Shown here piece after piece: positions 9,149 to 17,839 of a stretch of DNA of 42,735 nucleotides (within the stretch, counting starts at the first letter, position 1; each line of letters opens with the position of its first letter). The notes beneath the pieces were generated by a model. That model was not told the DNA's origin, did no database searches, and saw only the letters and a list, made by a program, of their open reading frames with translations. The DNA comes from Ruminococcus sp. (lineage in GTDB: Bacteria; Bacillota; Clostridia; Oscillospirales; Ruminococcaceae). The stretch spans positions 1 to 42,735 of the forward strand of contig JAISGY010000041.1 in NCBI GenBank assembly GCA_031262835.1, read 5' to 3'. Position numbers and translations under genes: made by a program.

Positions 9149-9772
9149 ATGTTAAGTGACAGAAGAAAAGCTTTGTTAAATTGGCTTACAGAGACTTGCA
9201 AGCAAGGCTCTAATTACCTTACCGATATTCCTATGCAGAAATTCCTGTTCTTTTATGAGTGTTTTTCAAAAATTGACGGCGATTTTTATGATTTCTCAAA
9301 TTTAATGGGGTATAAAAGAGGACCCGTTTTTTCTGATGTTTACGAGGCAAAAAAATATTACCAAATTTATATAATTGACGATAAAAAAGCTGAATATCAG
9401 ATTAATCAAAATCGCGCCCGCCTTGCGTTCTTTCTGGTACAGGTTTTGGGGAATGACCTTTCAGATTTTACACACACACTTGATATATGGAAATCCAAGG
9501 AAGAACAGATTAAAAACGGTGCTGTAAAACTGTCTGAAGAAGATTTCAGTGAAGCAGATACAGAAAAATTCATTGAGATAAAAAATGCTTTTACACCGGA
9601 ATTTATTGATAGTTTTAATATAGTTGATATTAACGGTACAGCATTTTTATTTCCGAAAAACGCGGAATTTAAAGACGAATATTATGACGCATTTTATATC
9701 GCTTCGCATGACGAGAAATTCCAAAGCCCTGTTTATGCAGATGTAATCGGGGGGGAACTTTACCTTGATTGA
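9149..9772 (+). CDS. Panacea (DUF4065) domain protein, putative antitoxin
   Basis: A 207-aa protein with the DUF4065/Panacea pattern in its first third: an aromatic-rich helix (MQKFLFFYECF, about residues 30-40) followed by MGYKRGPVFSDVYEAKKYY, which matches the family's YGPV...VY core. Panacea domains serve as antitoxins paired with many unrelated toxins, or as SocA-like proteolytic adaptors. The C-terminal half is not recognised. The gene has an AAGGGAG site 6 nt before the ATG and its own consensus promoter, and it is the only plus-strand operon here. It overlaps the next gene by 8 nt. Domain assignment is by motif, and antitoxin function is inferred from family and gene pairing. Confidence 0.7.
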   Translation: MLSDRRKALLNWLTETCKQGSNYLTDIPMQKFLFFYECFSKIDGDFYDFSNLMGYKRGPVFSDVYEAKKYYQIYIIDDKKAEYQINQNRARLAFFLVQVLGNDLSDFTHTLDIWKSKEEQIKNGAVKLSEEDFSEADTEKFIEIKNAFTPEFIDSFNIVDINGTAFLFPKNAEFKDEYYDAFYIASHDEKFQSPVYADVIGGELYLD

Positions 9773-10139
9773 AATTAAGGACGTAACAATACTTAAGATT
9801 CCTTATCCCAACGCGTCGTCCGCTCTTTTTAATATCCCGCATATGTATATATGTACAGATATCAGGAAAGATGTTGCTTACATATTAAAATGCCAATCTT
9901 ACAAGCCGTATCACAAAAATAAGGATTCGCTTCCGAAAAGCCGTTTGGTCGAAAACCCCGATAAAGGGCGCAATCCTTTCATAAGAGCAACGATTATTGA
10001 TCTTGACAAAATTTTCAGTGCATCAAAACATCTTAACTTTCCCTTAATAGACCCCATTTCAGAAGATTTATTACTGCTTATCAGGTCGAAACTACCGCCT
10101 GATACACAGATAATCCCGATAATTCCTGATGGTATTTAA
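9765..10139 (+). CDS. Small protein paired with Panacea gene, putative toxin
   Basis: A 124-aa protein starting at TTG, placed 8 nt after a GGGGGGA site inside the end of the Panacea gene, so it is translationally coupled to it. The start (IEIKDVTILKIPYPN) and core (AYILKCQSYKPY, then NPFIRATIIDLDKIF) recall the short beta-barrel of PemK/MazF/CcdB-like toxins, but the resemblance is weak and no catalytic residue can be named. Position as the second gene of a Panacea pair makes toxin the best guess. A strong bidirectional terminator follows at once. Confidence 0.5.
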   Translation: MIEIKDVTILKIPYPNASSALFNIPHMYICTDIRKDVAYILKCQSYKPYHKNKDSLPKSRLVENPDKGRNPFIRATIIDLDKIFSASKHLNFPLIDPISEDLLLLIRSKLPPDTQIIPIIPDGI

Positions 10140-10145
10140 AACTAA

Positions 10146-10196
10146 CCCCCCCCGCCCGCGCCTCTGTGAAAAAAGCGCGAACGGGGGGATTTATTT
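10146..10196. terminator. Convergent bidirectional terminator
   Basis: A C-run plus GCGC arm (10146-10161) pairs with GCGC plus a G-run (10175-10188), and on the plus strand is followed by ATTTATTTAT. It lies between the convergent toxin-like gene and the large PilX-like gene and probably ends both transcripts. Confidence 0.7.
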
Positions 10197-10201
10197 ATCC
10201 T

Positions 10202-13200
10202 TTATTGCTGCCCGGAGAGGTATCTTGAGCTGTTCCAAGAGAGGTTCGGGAGACCGTCGGGGGGGGCTGTGTCGGAGGGGAGGTACATTACGCCCGAAGG
10301 AGTAGAACTGCCGCCGCCGGATTGAGCATCGTATCCGGCACATACCATGTTGCCGACGATAGGAGTATAAAGCTCTACCTTTTGGTCTACGGTAGGCGTT
10401 GCACCTTCGGTAGGATTGAAGTACGCATCGGCTTGCGGCGCATGATCAGACTGTCCGGGCATCTTAATAGTTGACTCTGGTGCGTATACAACACCGTTTA
10501 TGAATGAATACTTCTGGAATTGCATAACACTGTTATTTTTACCGACATAGACGGTTACTTTACCGGAATCGGTAGGCGTAGTGACATTTGAACCCGCAGT
10601 ATATTTAACATTAGTATTATGAGCGTATGATGAGAATTTTCCGCCCGATGTTACTATTCCCATAAGGCAGTATGAATCAACACTTGTGACGATAAACGGA
10701 TTGTTGTTATTGCCGCCGAGCTGTATGGCGTTACCGGTAGGAGATCCGGTCTCGCTTGCCAACTCGGGGAAGACCACATTCAGCTTGCCGTTGCCGTTTG
10801 CAATAAGCACGATATTTGAGCGTACATCACTTGCATTCTGGAGAGGCATTTGAAGCGTTATATCGCCGCCCGCGTCGGTATCTACAAGATATACATTTGA
10901 GCCGAGGTCCGCGCGCAGGAAACAAGTGTCAGGTATTTTGCCGCTGCTCGTTATCGTTCCGGCATAGTTAATTGTTCCGGTAACGGAACCGCCGCCGAAG
11001 TAATTGATAATCCTCATAAGCGAACCCGGTGTATTATCAACCGTTGCATCGGTCGAGAAGAGGTCAAGTGTCGTTCCGTCTTCTGTCAAATCTGACATAT
11101 CGGGATTCGCTTTTTTAAGCTGTTGAGGGGCGGTAATTACTAAGTCAAGCACGCCCAAATACGTCCCGTCGCCGTACCTTGCATAACCGAAATGTTTATA
11201 TATGTCGTATAAATTCAAGTCGCGGTTGTAAGTAGCACCTGCAGGCTTAAAACTGTTATCTAACATACCATAATAAATATACTTATTTGCAACACCATCG
11301 AGAGGTGTGTCTGTGTCTAAGCCAATGAGTGCGCCGTCGCCGCCGTTCGCGCCGTTATCAACCATGCCGTCACCATCTGCGTCGACCCCCATGCCGGTTC
11401 CCCAAACAGCGGTAGAGTCGAAGTATGTGCCGTATATGCTTCGTGCAGTATCTACAGTTAAAATATCGGTAAGCGCGGCACCGGTTTTGGGATAGAATTT
11501 ATAGGGAAGTTTAAATTCTTTTTGATATTTGTCGCTCATGGTGTAATCGGGAGTACCGTCACCATCCGTATCGCCGTAATAATTTACCGCGATCTTAGGA
11601 TTTGAAGGCATATACGAAGGTGCAGCAGTCGAACCGAAATTCAGAGCAGCAATAACTGTTCCCGTTGAGGTTCTTAATATATGATCAAAACCGTCGTATT
11701 CGGAAGCACCGTTAAGTAAAGCCATATATACGCCTACGTTTGTCCAAGTAGCAGGTTCAATAATATACTTTGTTGCGGTCGATAAATCAGCCGCTTCCGA
11801 CGCTAAATATACACCGCCGGAATACTCTACTACAGTATCGTTTATTTGAATACTTGCGTTTGCGAGCGGTACACCATCCGAGGAGAGAGTGATTCCGCCT
11901 ATTACAGATTGAATTGTATCGCCTCCCGAACCGAGGATTATGTTATTTGCGTAGATTTTACCTTCCACATCTAAATAGATTGAGTTATCGTCACCCACAT
12001 TGCCGGATACTTCTGATTTTTGCTTTTTAACGTGAAGATTGTTTAAGTATACATCGCCGTAATGCGAACCTGCTTTTTCTAAGGTTATCCCGTTAGAATG
12101 AATACTTACGGAGTCGGCAACAAGATTTCCCTTAATAGTATAACCATTCGTTGTTCTAACCGACCCGCCGGTTATGAAATGCAAAGCATGGTCATCGTCG
12201 TTGTTGGGAAATACGCCGCCTTCGACTAAATCTACACCGTTAACAGTGTAGAGTACGGTGTTATAACCCTGCATAACCATACTCGGTGTCTTCCGGAAAA
12301 CAATTGTATCAAGCGTTGTAATAAATGGGGTCGCTTTTTCTGCCTTAACGGTATCTTCCGCTAAAAGCTTACCGCTCGTTGCCGCTTGTGCATGAATTGC
12401 GCCTCCGGAAAAGAGCTGTCCTGCATTTTCCGGATAGGCAACCTTCGTAGATACAAGCGAAGACAATCCGCCGATACTTCCCATTGAAGCTCCGTTATCG
12501 GAGTACCCGAAATTCGTTACCGCCATGTTATTGCCTTCGGGCATAGGCATAGAAACTACAAATTCTCTTGCGGTTGTTCCCTTAACGCCCAAGAGTGTTG
12601 CTTCGGCTGTTACGCGGATTCTGAAATAGTCTTTATTGCGCTTTCCGCCGCGGATTGCTTCTTCAATTAAACTCGCCTTGGGAACATACGTCAAAGAGTT
12701 CCCCGGAATATAAGTTGCAGGGTCAAATATTGCACTTACCGCAGCCGCTTCGTCAGCTGTCGGAGTGCCGCCGGAAGCAATTACATCGAGGTATTTTTTT
12801 AATGCCGTAGTCTCAATCCCCTGCATATTGTAATAACGTTCAATAACTTCGACAGTAATATTTACGGGGTAGATTGTTCCTGCTTCGCCGTCGGCGGTGC
12901 CGGTTTTAGCGTCGGCGAAAAGGCCGTGGCTAAAACCTGTGGCGTCCGTGTTGCCTGAACTTGAAATGCCCGGGAGTGCCATTGTATATTCGGCGTATTT
13001 AAACGGGGAAGAAGTGTCTTGAACTATAAACTGTTTCGCATAGTTTTGTACAGCGACAGGTGCAGAAGGATCTGCGAAGAATTTCGGGTCTTCCGCGTTT
13101 ATAATGTAGTTGAGGTCGGAATATCCGGTCGGGAAAAAGTTTGCGCCAGTTCCGGTGGTTCCCTTCTTGCCGCTACCCTTTAAGGGGTCTTGGTCGGTCG

Positions 13201-13543
13201 CGGACGTGTCTTTTAAAACCGCAAGCTTGTAAAGGTCAAGCTCGAGCGCGCGCCCTTGGGTTAGCTTGTCAACGGAGGAACCCGTATCGTTTATGTAGGG
13301 GCGGGCGGTAGTATTATTCGGAGCCGTCGTCGCGTAATAAGTCGAGTCCTTAAGCGTCCCGAGCGCGAAGATTTCAAGCGCGGACGCGGCTGTATAATAT
13401 GATTGATTTTCTTCAAATTTCGTAATTGCACGTTTATTAGCCGTGCTTACCATAGCGAGGGTAGCCATACAGAATACTATAAGTATCAGCATAAACGCCA
13501 CAACAAGTATGAGTACCGTTCCGGAAAGACGCCGTTTTTTCAT
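10202..13543 (-). CDS. Large PilX-like cell-surface protein
   Basis: A 1113-aa protein of unknown function. The first ~30 residues are basic and then strongly hydrophobic (SGTVLILVVAFMLILIVFCM) followed by an amphipathic helix with TAASALEIF, the pattern of PilX-type minor pilin N-termini. Glu5 of true type IV pilins is absent. The rest is a beta-rich extracellular passenger with two acidic DxDxDG calcium-binding-like loops (DTDGDGTPD and DADGDGMVD). No pilus assembly genes are in the window. The ATG at 13543 is chosen because GAGGTG lies 6 nt upstream; an in-frame GTG at 13552 overlaps that site. It could anchor to or decorate a pilus encoded elsewhere, or be a plain surface adhesin. Confidence 0.75.
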   Translation of the reverse strand: MKKRRLSGTVLILVVAFMLILIVFCMATLAMVSTANKRAITKFEENQSYYTAASALEIFALGTLKDSTYYATTAPNNTTARPYINDTGSSVDKLTQGRALELDLYKLAVLKDTSATDQDPLKGSGKKGTTGTGANFFPTGYSDLNYIINAEDPKFFADPSAPVAVQNYAKQFIVQDTSSPFKYAEYTMALPGISSSGNTDATGFSHGLFADAKTGTADGEAGTIYPVNITVEVIERYYNMQGIETTALKKYLDVIASGGTPTADEAAAVSAIFDPATYIPGNSLTYVPKASLIEEAIRGGKRNKDYFRIRVTAEATLLGVKGTTAREFVVSMPMPEGNNMAVTNFGYSDNGASMGSIGGLSSLVSTKVAYPENAGQLFSGGAIHAQAATSGKLLAEDTVKAEKATPFITTLDTIVFRKTPSMVMQGYNTVLYTVNGVDLVEGGVFPNNDDDHALHFITGGSVRTTNGYTIKGNLVADSVSIHSNGITLEKAGSHYGDVYLNNLHVKKQKSEVSGNVGDDNSIYLDVEGKIYANNIILGSGGDTIQSVIGGITLSSDGVPLANASIQINDTVVEYSGGVYLASEAADLSTATKYIIEPATWTNVGVYMALLNGASEYDGFDHILRTSTGTVIAALNFGSTAAPSYMPSNPKIAVNYYGDTDGDGTPDYTMSDKYQKEFKLPYKFYPKTGAALTDILTVDTARSIYGTYFDSTAVWGTGMGVDADGDGMVDNGANGGDGALIGLDTDTPLDGVANKYIYYGMLDNSFKPAGATYNRDLNLYDIYKHFGYARYGDGTYLGVLDLVITAPQQLKKANPDMSDLTEDGTTLDLFSTDATVDNTPGSLMRIINYFGGGSVTGTINYAGTITSSGKIPDTCFLRADLGSNVYLVDTDAGGDITLQMPLQNASDVRSNIVLIANGNGKLNVVFPELASETGSPTGNAIQLGGNNNNPFIVTSVDSYCLMGIVTSGGKFSSYAHNTNVKYTAGSNVTTPTDSGKVTVYVGKNNSVMQFQKYSFINGVVYAPESTIKMPGQSDHAPQADAYFNPTEGATPTVDQKVELYTPIVGNMVCAGYDAQSGGGSSTPSGVMYLPSDTAPPDGLPNLSWNSSRYLSGQQ

Positions 13544-13632
13544 ACATTTCACCTCAAAGTTCGTGCTATCATTGTATGTTTATTTCACCAATTTTATTAT
13601 AAAAAGTTGACATTTTCACTTATCTATAATGT

Positions 13633-13661
13633 ATTATATAACTTATCTTCGCAGTTGTCAA
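13633..13661 (-). promoter_or_regulatory. Promoter of the PilX-like gene
   Basis: Minus strand TTGACA (13656-13661), 17-nt spacer, TATAAT (13633-13638), a perfect consensus. The predicted leader is about 80 nt. Confidence 0.85.
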
Positions 13662-13716
13662 CCCCTCTGTCGCAAAAAGTTATGTATTTTTTGTTAACAT
13701 TTACGTGCGCGCAATA

Positions 13717-13748
13717 AAACAGAGAGCAAATACTCTCTGTTTAATTTT
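13717..13748 (-). terminator. Intrinsic terminator after the Ca2+ ATPase
   Basis: A 10-bp perfect stem (AAACAGAGAG, 13717-13726, with CTCTCTGTTT, 13733-13742) with a 6-nt loop. It overlaps the stop-proximal end of the P-type ATPase transcript, and on the minus strand runs into U-rich sequence. Confidence 0.75.
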
Positions 13749-13749
13749 T

Positions 13750-16383
13750 CTATTTGAAGATGCATTGAAGAATCGGCGCAATTACCGCAAAACCGAGGGC
13801 AATAAGCAGTTCCGACCAGACAAGGGCAGTCGTCCCGAAGATAAGTTGGGCGGGCGGGAAGAAGATTGCGAGGGCGATTATTATAAGCGAGCTTAGCACT
13901 GCTAATATGAGTTTCGGGTTGTTTTTGTAACTTACCGTGAAGATGTTTTTCTTCTCCGACTTGCACTCGAAAACGTGCATGAGTTGGGAGAGGACGAGGG
14001 TTAAGAGCGCGGCGGTGCGGGCGGTTGTGATGTCGCCCGAGAGGCTTAAAACTGCCGAGAACGAGCCGAGGGTAAGTAGCCCGATTAAGATTCCCCGGAA
14101 GATTATCTTGCCCATAAGCCCGCCGGAGAAGAAGCTGTCGGAAGCTTTCCGCGGGGGCTTTTTCATGTCGTCGGGGTCGTTCGGTTCAACCCCGAGCGCA
14201 ACCGCCGGAAGTCCGTCTGTCGCAAGGTTAACGAGGAGGATTTGCGTCGGTAAAAGCACCATCGGCATCCCCATTATTATCCCCAAAAACATGGTTAAGA
14301 CTTCGCCGATATTGCAGGAAAGAAGATACCGCACGAACTTGCGGATATTGCCGTAAATACCTCTCCCTTCGGCAACGGCGGAGACGAGGGTCGCGAAGTT
14401 GTCGTCAAGGAGGACGAGGTCTGCCGCCTGTTTTGTGACGTCCGTCCCGGTTATCCCCATTGCAACGCCGATGTCGGCTTCCTTAACGGCGGGCGCGTCG
14501 TTTACGCCGTCCCCCGTCATTGCGACGGTCTTTCCGTTCGCCTTGTAAGCGCGCACAATCCGAAGCTTATCCGCCGGGCTTACCCTCGCGTAGACGGAAA
14601 CCTTCGGCGCGAGGTTTTGGAGCTCTTCATCACTCATTACGGCAAGCTCGGAGCCGGTCAAGATAAGGTCGCCGCCCCGCATAATCCCGGCAGAACGCGC
14701 AACAGCCGCCGCTGTGTCCTTGTGGTCGCCGGTAATCATAACCGTCTTAACCTGAGCACTCCGACAGAGCTTAACCGCCTGTTTCGCCTCCGCACGCGGC
14801 GGGTCAATCATTCCGACAAGCCCCAAGAAGATACAACCCGAATTCATGTCGCGAAGGGAGTCTGTGTCCTTCTTCGCGAGGGCTAAGACGCGGAGAGCCG
14901 ATGCCGCCATTCCGTCAACCGCCATGGAGATTTTACGCTTGTCGTATGCGGTGAGAGGTTCAATACCGTTTTCGGTTAGTTTACAGGTGCAGCGGTCTAA
15001 AATAACGTCCGCCGCGCCCTTTAGGTAGGCGGTGTGGTAGCAGTTGTTAACCCCGCCGCGCCGGTAAAGCGTCGCCATGAACCGCGTCTCAGATTCAAAC
15101 GGCAGTTCGTCAACCCGCCTTGTCTCCTTTTCAAGAACGTCTGTGTAAACGCCGCCTTTTGCCGCCGCAATTAAAATTGCAGTCTCTGTCGGGTCGCCGA
15201 AGGCGTCGAAGTCTGCGCCCTTTTTTCGGTCAATACGGCTGTTCTCGCAAAGCGCGCCGCAAATAAGTGTTTCGTAAAGCGGCTTCTCGTTCTTTACCTT
15301 TAGGCGGATTCCGTTTTTGGTAATTTCTCCCGCTTGCTTATAACCCGTACCGGAGACGCTATAAACCTCGCCGTCGGCGTAAATTTCCGTAACGGTCATC
15401 TTGTTTTCGGTAACTGTTCCGGTCTTGTCGGTGCAGATGACCTCCGCGCAACCGAGAGTTTCAACCGAATGGAGCTTATGCACAAGCGCGTTCTTGCGAA
15501 GCATCCGCCTTACGGCAAGAGCAAGCGCAATGGTAACGGTTGCCGGCAAGCCCTCGGGAATAGCCGCAATCGCAATCGTTATCCCCGTCATAAGCATATC
15601 AAGAACAGGCTCGCCGCGGATTATCCCCGCCGCGGTAACAATTATACAAACCGCAAGGCAGATTATCGCGATAACCTTCCCGAGCTCGGTCAAGCGTTTT
15701 TGAAGCGGCGTTTCGGTCTCGTCAATGTCTTTTAACATTCCCGAAATCTTGCCCATTTGGGTTTTTAAACCTGTTGCTACAACCTGCGCTTCGGCAGTAC
15801 CTTTTACGGCGGTTGTCCCCATGTAGAGGATATTTTCTTTGCCGATGGAGTTGTCGGTGTCGATAAAGCCGGCGGATTCTTTGTAGTTCGCGTTCGATTC
15901 GCCGGTTAGGATGCTCTCCTCGACCTGCATGGCTCTTGAAGTTATGACCGAAGCGTCCGCCGGGATTCTGTCCCCCGCTTCTATTATAATAACATCGCCG
16001 GGGACAAGTTCCGCTGCCGGAAGTTTAACTGCCTCGCCGTCGCGATAAACCTTCGCGGTTGGGGCAGCCATGTTTTCGAGGGCGGCAAGTGTTTTGCCGG
16101 TCTTGTATTCTTGAGTAAATCCTATTATCGCGTTTATGAGGACGATTGTAATAATTGTCGCGGCATCGTAGACCTCGCCCAAAAAGACCGACACGGCGGT
16201 TGCGGCAAGGAGGATTATTACCATGACGTCCTTAAACTGCCCCAAGAAAACCGCGACAGGGTTCGCCTTGTTTTTTTTCGCAAGGGTATTTGCCCCGAAT
16301 TCGCGCGCTAATTCTTCCGCCTGCTCGGAGGAGAGACCTTTTATCCCTGTACGGGTTGTGTACGGTTTATCTAAAATATTCAT
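13750..16383 (-). CDS. Calcium-transporting P-type ATPase (IIA/IIB)
   Basis: An 877-aa membrane pump that uses ATP to export Ca2+. The actuator loop has LTGES (~160), the phosphorylated aspartate is Asp319 in CTDKTGTVTENKMT, and the hinge is MTGDGVNDAPA. Calcium-site residues of this subgroup are visible: IPEGLPA in M4 (~275-281) and NLATDGLPA in M6. The N-terminal cation-ATPase domain (LSSEQAEELAREFGANTL) and about ten membrane segments are present, a full-length enzyme. A GGAG site precedes the ATG. It lies just after the tRNA-His terminator and no clear promoter was identified in the short gap. Confidence 0.95.
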   Translation of the reverse strand: MNILDKPYTTRTGIKGLSSEQAEELAREFGANTLAKKNKANPVAVFLGQFKDVMVIILLAATAVSVFLGEVYDAATIITIVLINAIIGFTQEYKTGKTLAALENMAAPTAKVYRDGEAVKLPAAELVPGDVIIIEAGDRIPADASVITSRAMQVEESILTGESNANYKESAGFIDTDNSIGKENILYMGTTAVKGTAEAQVVATGLKTQMGKISGMLKDIDETETPLQKRLTELGKVIAIICLAVCIIVTAAGIIRGEPVLDMLMTGITIAIAAIPEGLPATVTIALALAVRRMLRKNALVHKLHSVETLGCAEVICTDKTGTVTENKMTVTEIYADGEVYSVSGTGYKQAGEITKNGIRLKVKNEKPLYETLICGALCENSRIDRKKGADFDAFGDPTETAILIAAAKGGVYTDVLEKETRRVDELPFESETRFMATLYRRGGVNNCYHTAYLKGAADVILDRCTCKLTENGIEPLTAYDKRKISMAVDGMAASALRVLALAKKDTDSLRDMNSGCIFLGLVGMIDPPRAEAKQAVKLCRSAQVKTVMITGDHKDTAAAVARSAGIMRGGDLILTGSELAVMSDEELQNLAPKVSVYARVSPADKLRIVRAYKANGKTVAMTGDGVNDAPAVKEADIGVAMGITGTDVTKQAADLVLLDDNFATLVSAVAEGRGIYGNIRKFVRYLLSCNIGEVLTMFLGIIMGMPMVLLPTQILLVNLATDGLPAVALGVEPNDPDDMKKPPRKASDSFFSGGLMGKIIFRGILIGLLTLGSFSAVLSLSGDITTARTAALLTLVLSQLMHVFECKSEKKNIFTVSYKNNPKLILAVLSSLIIIALAIFFPPAQLIFGTTALVWSELLIALGFAVIAPILQCIFK

Positions 16384-16443
16384 TAATTTTCAGCTCCATA
16401 ATATATTCAATTAAATATATTCGCTTGTCCGGGAATTAATGAA

Positions 16444-16471
16444 TAAAAAAAGGCATCCTCTTTTAAGGATG
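16444..16471 (-). terminator. Intrinsic terminator of the tRNA operon
   Basis: A CATCCT/AGGATG stem (16454-16459 and 16466-16471) is followed on the minus strand by CC and a run of seven U (16444-16450). It lies just downstream of tRNA-His, ending the rpsF-ssb-rpsR-tRNA run. Confidence 0.85.
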
Positions 16472-16481
16472 ACTTTTCACG

Positions 16482-16556
16482 GGTGGATAACCGGAATTGA
16501 ACCGGCGACCTTCGGGACCACAATCCGACGCTCTAACCAACTGAGCTATACCCACC
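16482..16556 (-). tRNA. tRNA-His (GUG)
   Basis: The cloverleaf folds with an extra G-1 paired to C73, the hallmark of tRNA-His. The D arm is GCTC...GAGC, the anticodon loop TTGTGGT gives GUG, and the T arm contains GGTTCAATTCC. The last pair of the anticodon stem is an A-C mismatch. CCA is not encoded. Confidence 0.95.
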
Positions 16557-16559
16557 ATG

Positions 16560-16648
16560 ACAGAATACAGAGTAGAGAGTACAGAGTACAGAATACCGCA
16601 GCGGTTTAGCCGCCTTCTGTATTCTGTATTCTCGCTTCTGTCCTCTGT
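16560..16648. repeat. Inverted heptamer-repeat array in tRNA spacer
   Basis: The spacer between tRNA-His and tRNA-Arg holds five tandem 7-mers of the type ACAGAAT/ACAGAGT (16560-16594), a GC-rich mini-hairpin (GCGGTTTAGCCGC, about 16601-16613), then complementary 7-mers of the type ATTCTGT (16615-16648). The whole can fold as one long hairpin. No protein is encoded. Confidence 0.85.
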
Positions 16649-16653
16649 AATAG

Positions 16654-16727
16654 CACGCCTTACTGGATTCGAACCAGTGACCTACTGCTTAGAAGGCAGT
16701 TGCTCTATCCGACTGAGCTAAAGACGC
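16654..16727 (-). tRNA. tRNA-Arg (UCU)
   Basis: 74 nt. Acceptor GCGTCTT pairs with AAGGCGT, including G-U pairs at the end. Anticodon stem ACTGC/GCAGT with loop CTTCTAA gives UCU. The T arm is ACTGG TTCGAAT CCAGT. CCA is not encoded. Confidence 0.95.
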
Positions 16728-16730
16728 AAA

Positions 16731-16833
16731 ACAGAGTACAGAATACAGATTACAGAATGAAGTAAACAATAAATTAAGGTGAAAAAGTCCCACTCGTAAA
16801 TTCTGTATTCTGTACTCTGTAGTCTGTATTCTG
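16731..16833. repeat. Second inverted heptamer-repeat array
   Basis: The spacer between tRNA-Arg and tRNA-Gly has four tandem 7-mers (ACAGAGT, ACAGAAT, ACAGATT, ACAGAAT; 16731-16758), about 41 nt of unrelated sequence, then the complementary set (ATTCTGT, ATTCTGT, ACTCTGT, AGTCTGT, ATTCTG; 16800-16833). Same heptamer family as 16560-16648 but a different centre. Confidence 0.85.
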
Positions 16834-16834
16834 A

Positions 16835-16905
<71 letters not shown>

Positions 16906-16943
16906 GAAGCCGTCGTTTTTGACGGCGTAAAGTGCTTAGCACT

Positions 16944-17186
16944 CTATTCAGCAGTATAAGCGAGGAGAGCCATGTGGCGGGCGCGCTTGATTGCTGTTGT
17001 GACTTGGCGCTGATGGAACGCACAGGTACCTGTAACTCTGCGGGGGAGGATTTTAGCGCGTTCTGTCATACAGCGGCGAAGACGGGGAATGTCTTTATAA
17101 TCAACGTGTTGAACACGGTCGGTACAGAATTGACAAACTTTTTTGCGGGATTTGCGGTTTCTTCTGTCGTCTCTTTCCATTGCCAT
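16944..17186 (-). CDS. rpsR: 30S ribosomal protein S18
   Basis: An 80-aa 30S protein that pairs with S6 on the platform. Diagnostic segments are [22 protein letters not shown] and [18 protein letters not shown]. Four cysteines (CQFC, RRC and GTC) give the zinc-binding type of S18. The ATG at 17186 follows AAGGTG by 6 nt; the in-frame GTG at 17195 is part of that ribosome site and is rejected. Last protein gene of rpsF-ssb-rpsR. A GCCGTC/GACGGC hairpin (about 16908-16926) separates it from tRNA-Gly, without a U-run, so readthrough into the tRNAs is likely. Confidence 0.97.
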   Translation of the reverse strand: MAMERDDRRNRKSRKKVCQFCTDRVQHVDYKDIPRLRRCMTERAKILPRRVTGTCAFHQRQVTTAIKRARHMALLAYTAE

Positions 17187-17207
17187 GGGAGTCACCTTCT
17201 TTATTTA

Positions 17208-17825
17208 TTAAAATGGTAAGTCGGAGTCGCTTATGACTTCTTCAAAGTCTGAGAGACCGCCGATTTGGGGGGAGAAGTTGTCGGGAGCTGGGGCGGGTGC
17301 GCGGTTTGCATTGGCAGGCGCAGCAGGAGCGTTTCCGCCGTAGTTGTTGCCGCCGCCGTAGTTGTTACCGCCGCCGTAGTTGTTGTTACCGCCGCCGTAA
17401 TTGTTGTTGACGTAACCGCCGCCGCCATATCCGCCGCCGCCGCCATAACTGCCGCCGCCGCTTGCACGATTTGCGGAATTTTGCTTCATCAGCTCGTGAG
17501 CTTGCTTTGTTTCGCCGAAGCTAACGCGGTTTGCCATGATTTCGGTGGTGTAGTGGGTTACGTCGGGATATTTCTTGTCGGTGTATGAGCCGGTGCGGAT
17601 TGAGCCTTCAACGATTACCATTGTACCTTTTTCGGTGAATTTGCTCATCCATTCAGCCTGTTTATTCCATGCTACACAGCGAATGAAGTCGGTTTGACGT
17701 TCTGCACCTGACGCAACGGGGCGGTCAAGGGCAATAGTGAACGTACAGGTTGTGTAACCGTTGTTTGTCTGACGAAGTTCGGGGTCAGAGGTCATTCTTC
17801 CCATTAAAATAACTGTATTGAGCAT
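17208..17825 (-). CDS. ssb: Single-stranded DNA-binding protein
   Basis: Coats single-stranded DNA in replication, repair and recombination, and recruits partners through its tail. The 205-aa protein has an N-terminal OB fold (MLNTVILMGRMTSDPELRQT; FIRCVAWNKQAEW; GTMVIVEGSIRTGSY; EIMANRVSF). A low-complexity linker rich in Gly, Asn and Tyr (repeats of NNYGGG, ~120-165) follows, then the acidic tip SDSDLPF that binds partner proteins. The linker DNA is a run of near-identical GGCGGC-type codons, which explains the repetitive look of 17330-17460. Good AGGGAGG site. It lies 14 nt after rpsF and 21 nt before rpsR. Confidence 0.97.
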   Translation of the reverse strand: MLNTVILMGRMTSDPELRQTNNGYTTCTFTIALDRPVASGAERQTDFIRCVAWNKQAEWMSKFTEKGTMVIVEGSIRTGSYTDKKYPDVTHYTTEIMANRVSFGETKQAHELMKQNSANRASGGGSYGGGGGYGGGGYVNNNYGGGNNNYGGGNNYGGGNNYGGNAPAAPANANRAPAPAPDNFSPQIGGLSDFEEVISDSDLPF

Positions 17826-17839
17826 ACGATTATCCTCCC

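Noticed and set aside
13588-13660. Plus-strand TTGACA near 13608 as a promoter
   Set aside because: The only nearby TATAAT is 12 nt away, too close, and no plus-strand gene follows.
17330-17460. Repetitive GCC/GCCGCC tract that could look like a tandem-repeat element
   Set aside because: It is the coding sequence of the Gly/Asn-rich linker of SSB.
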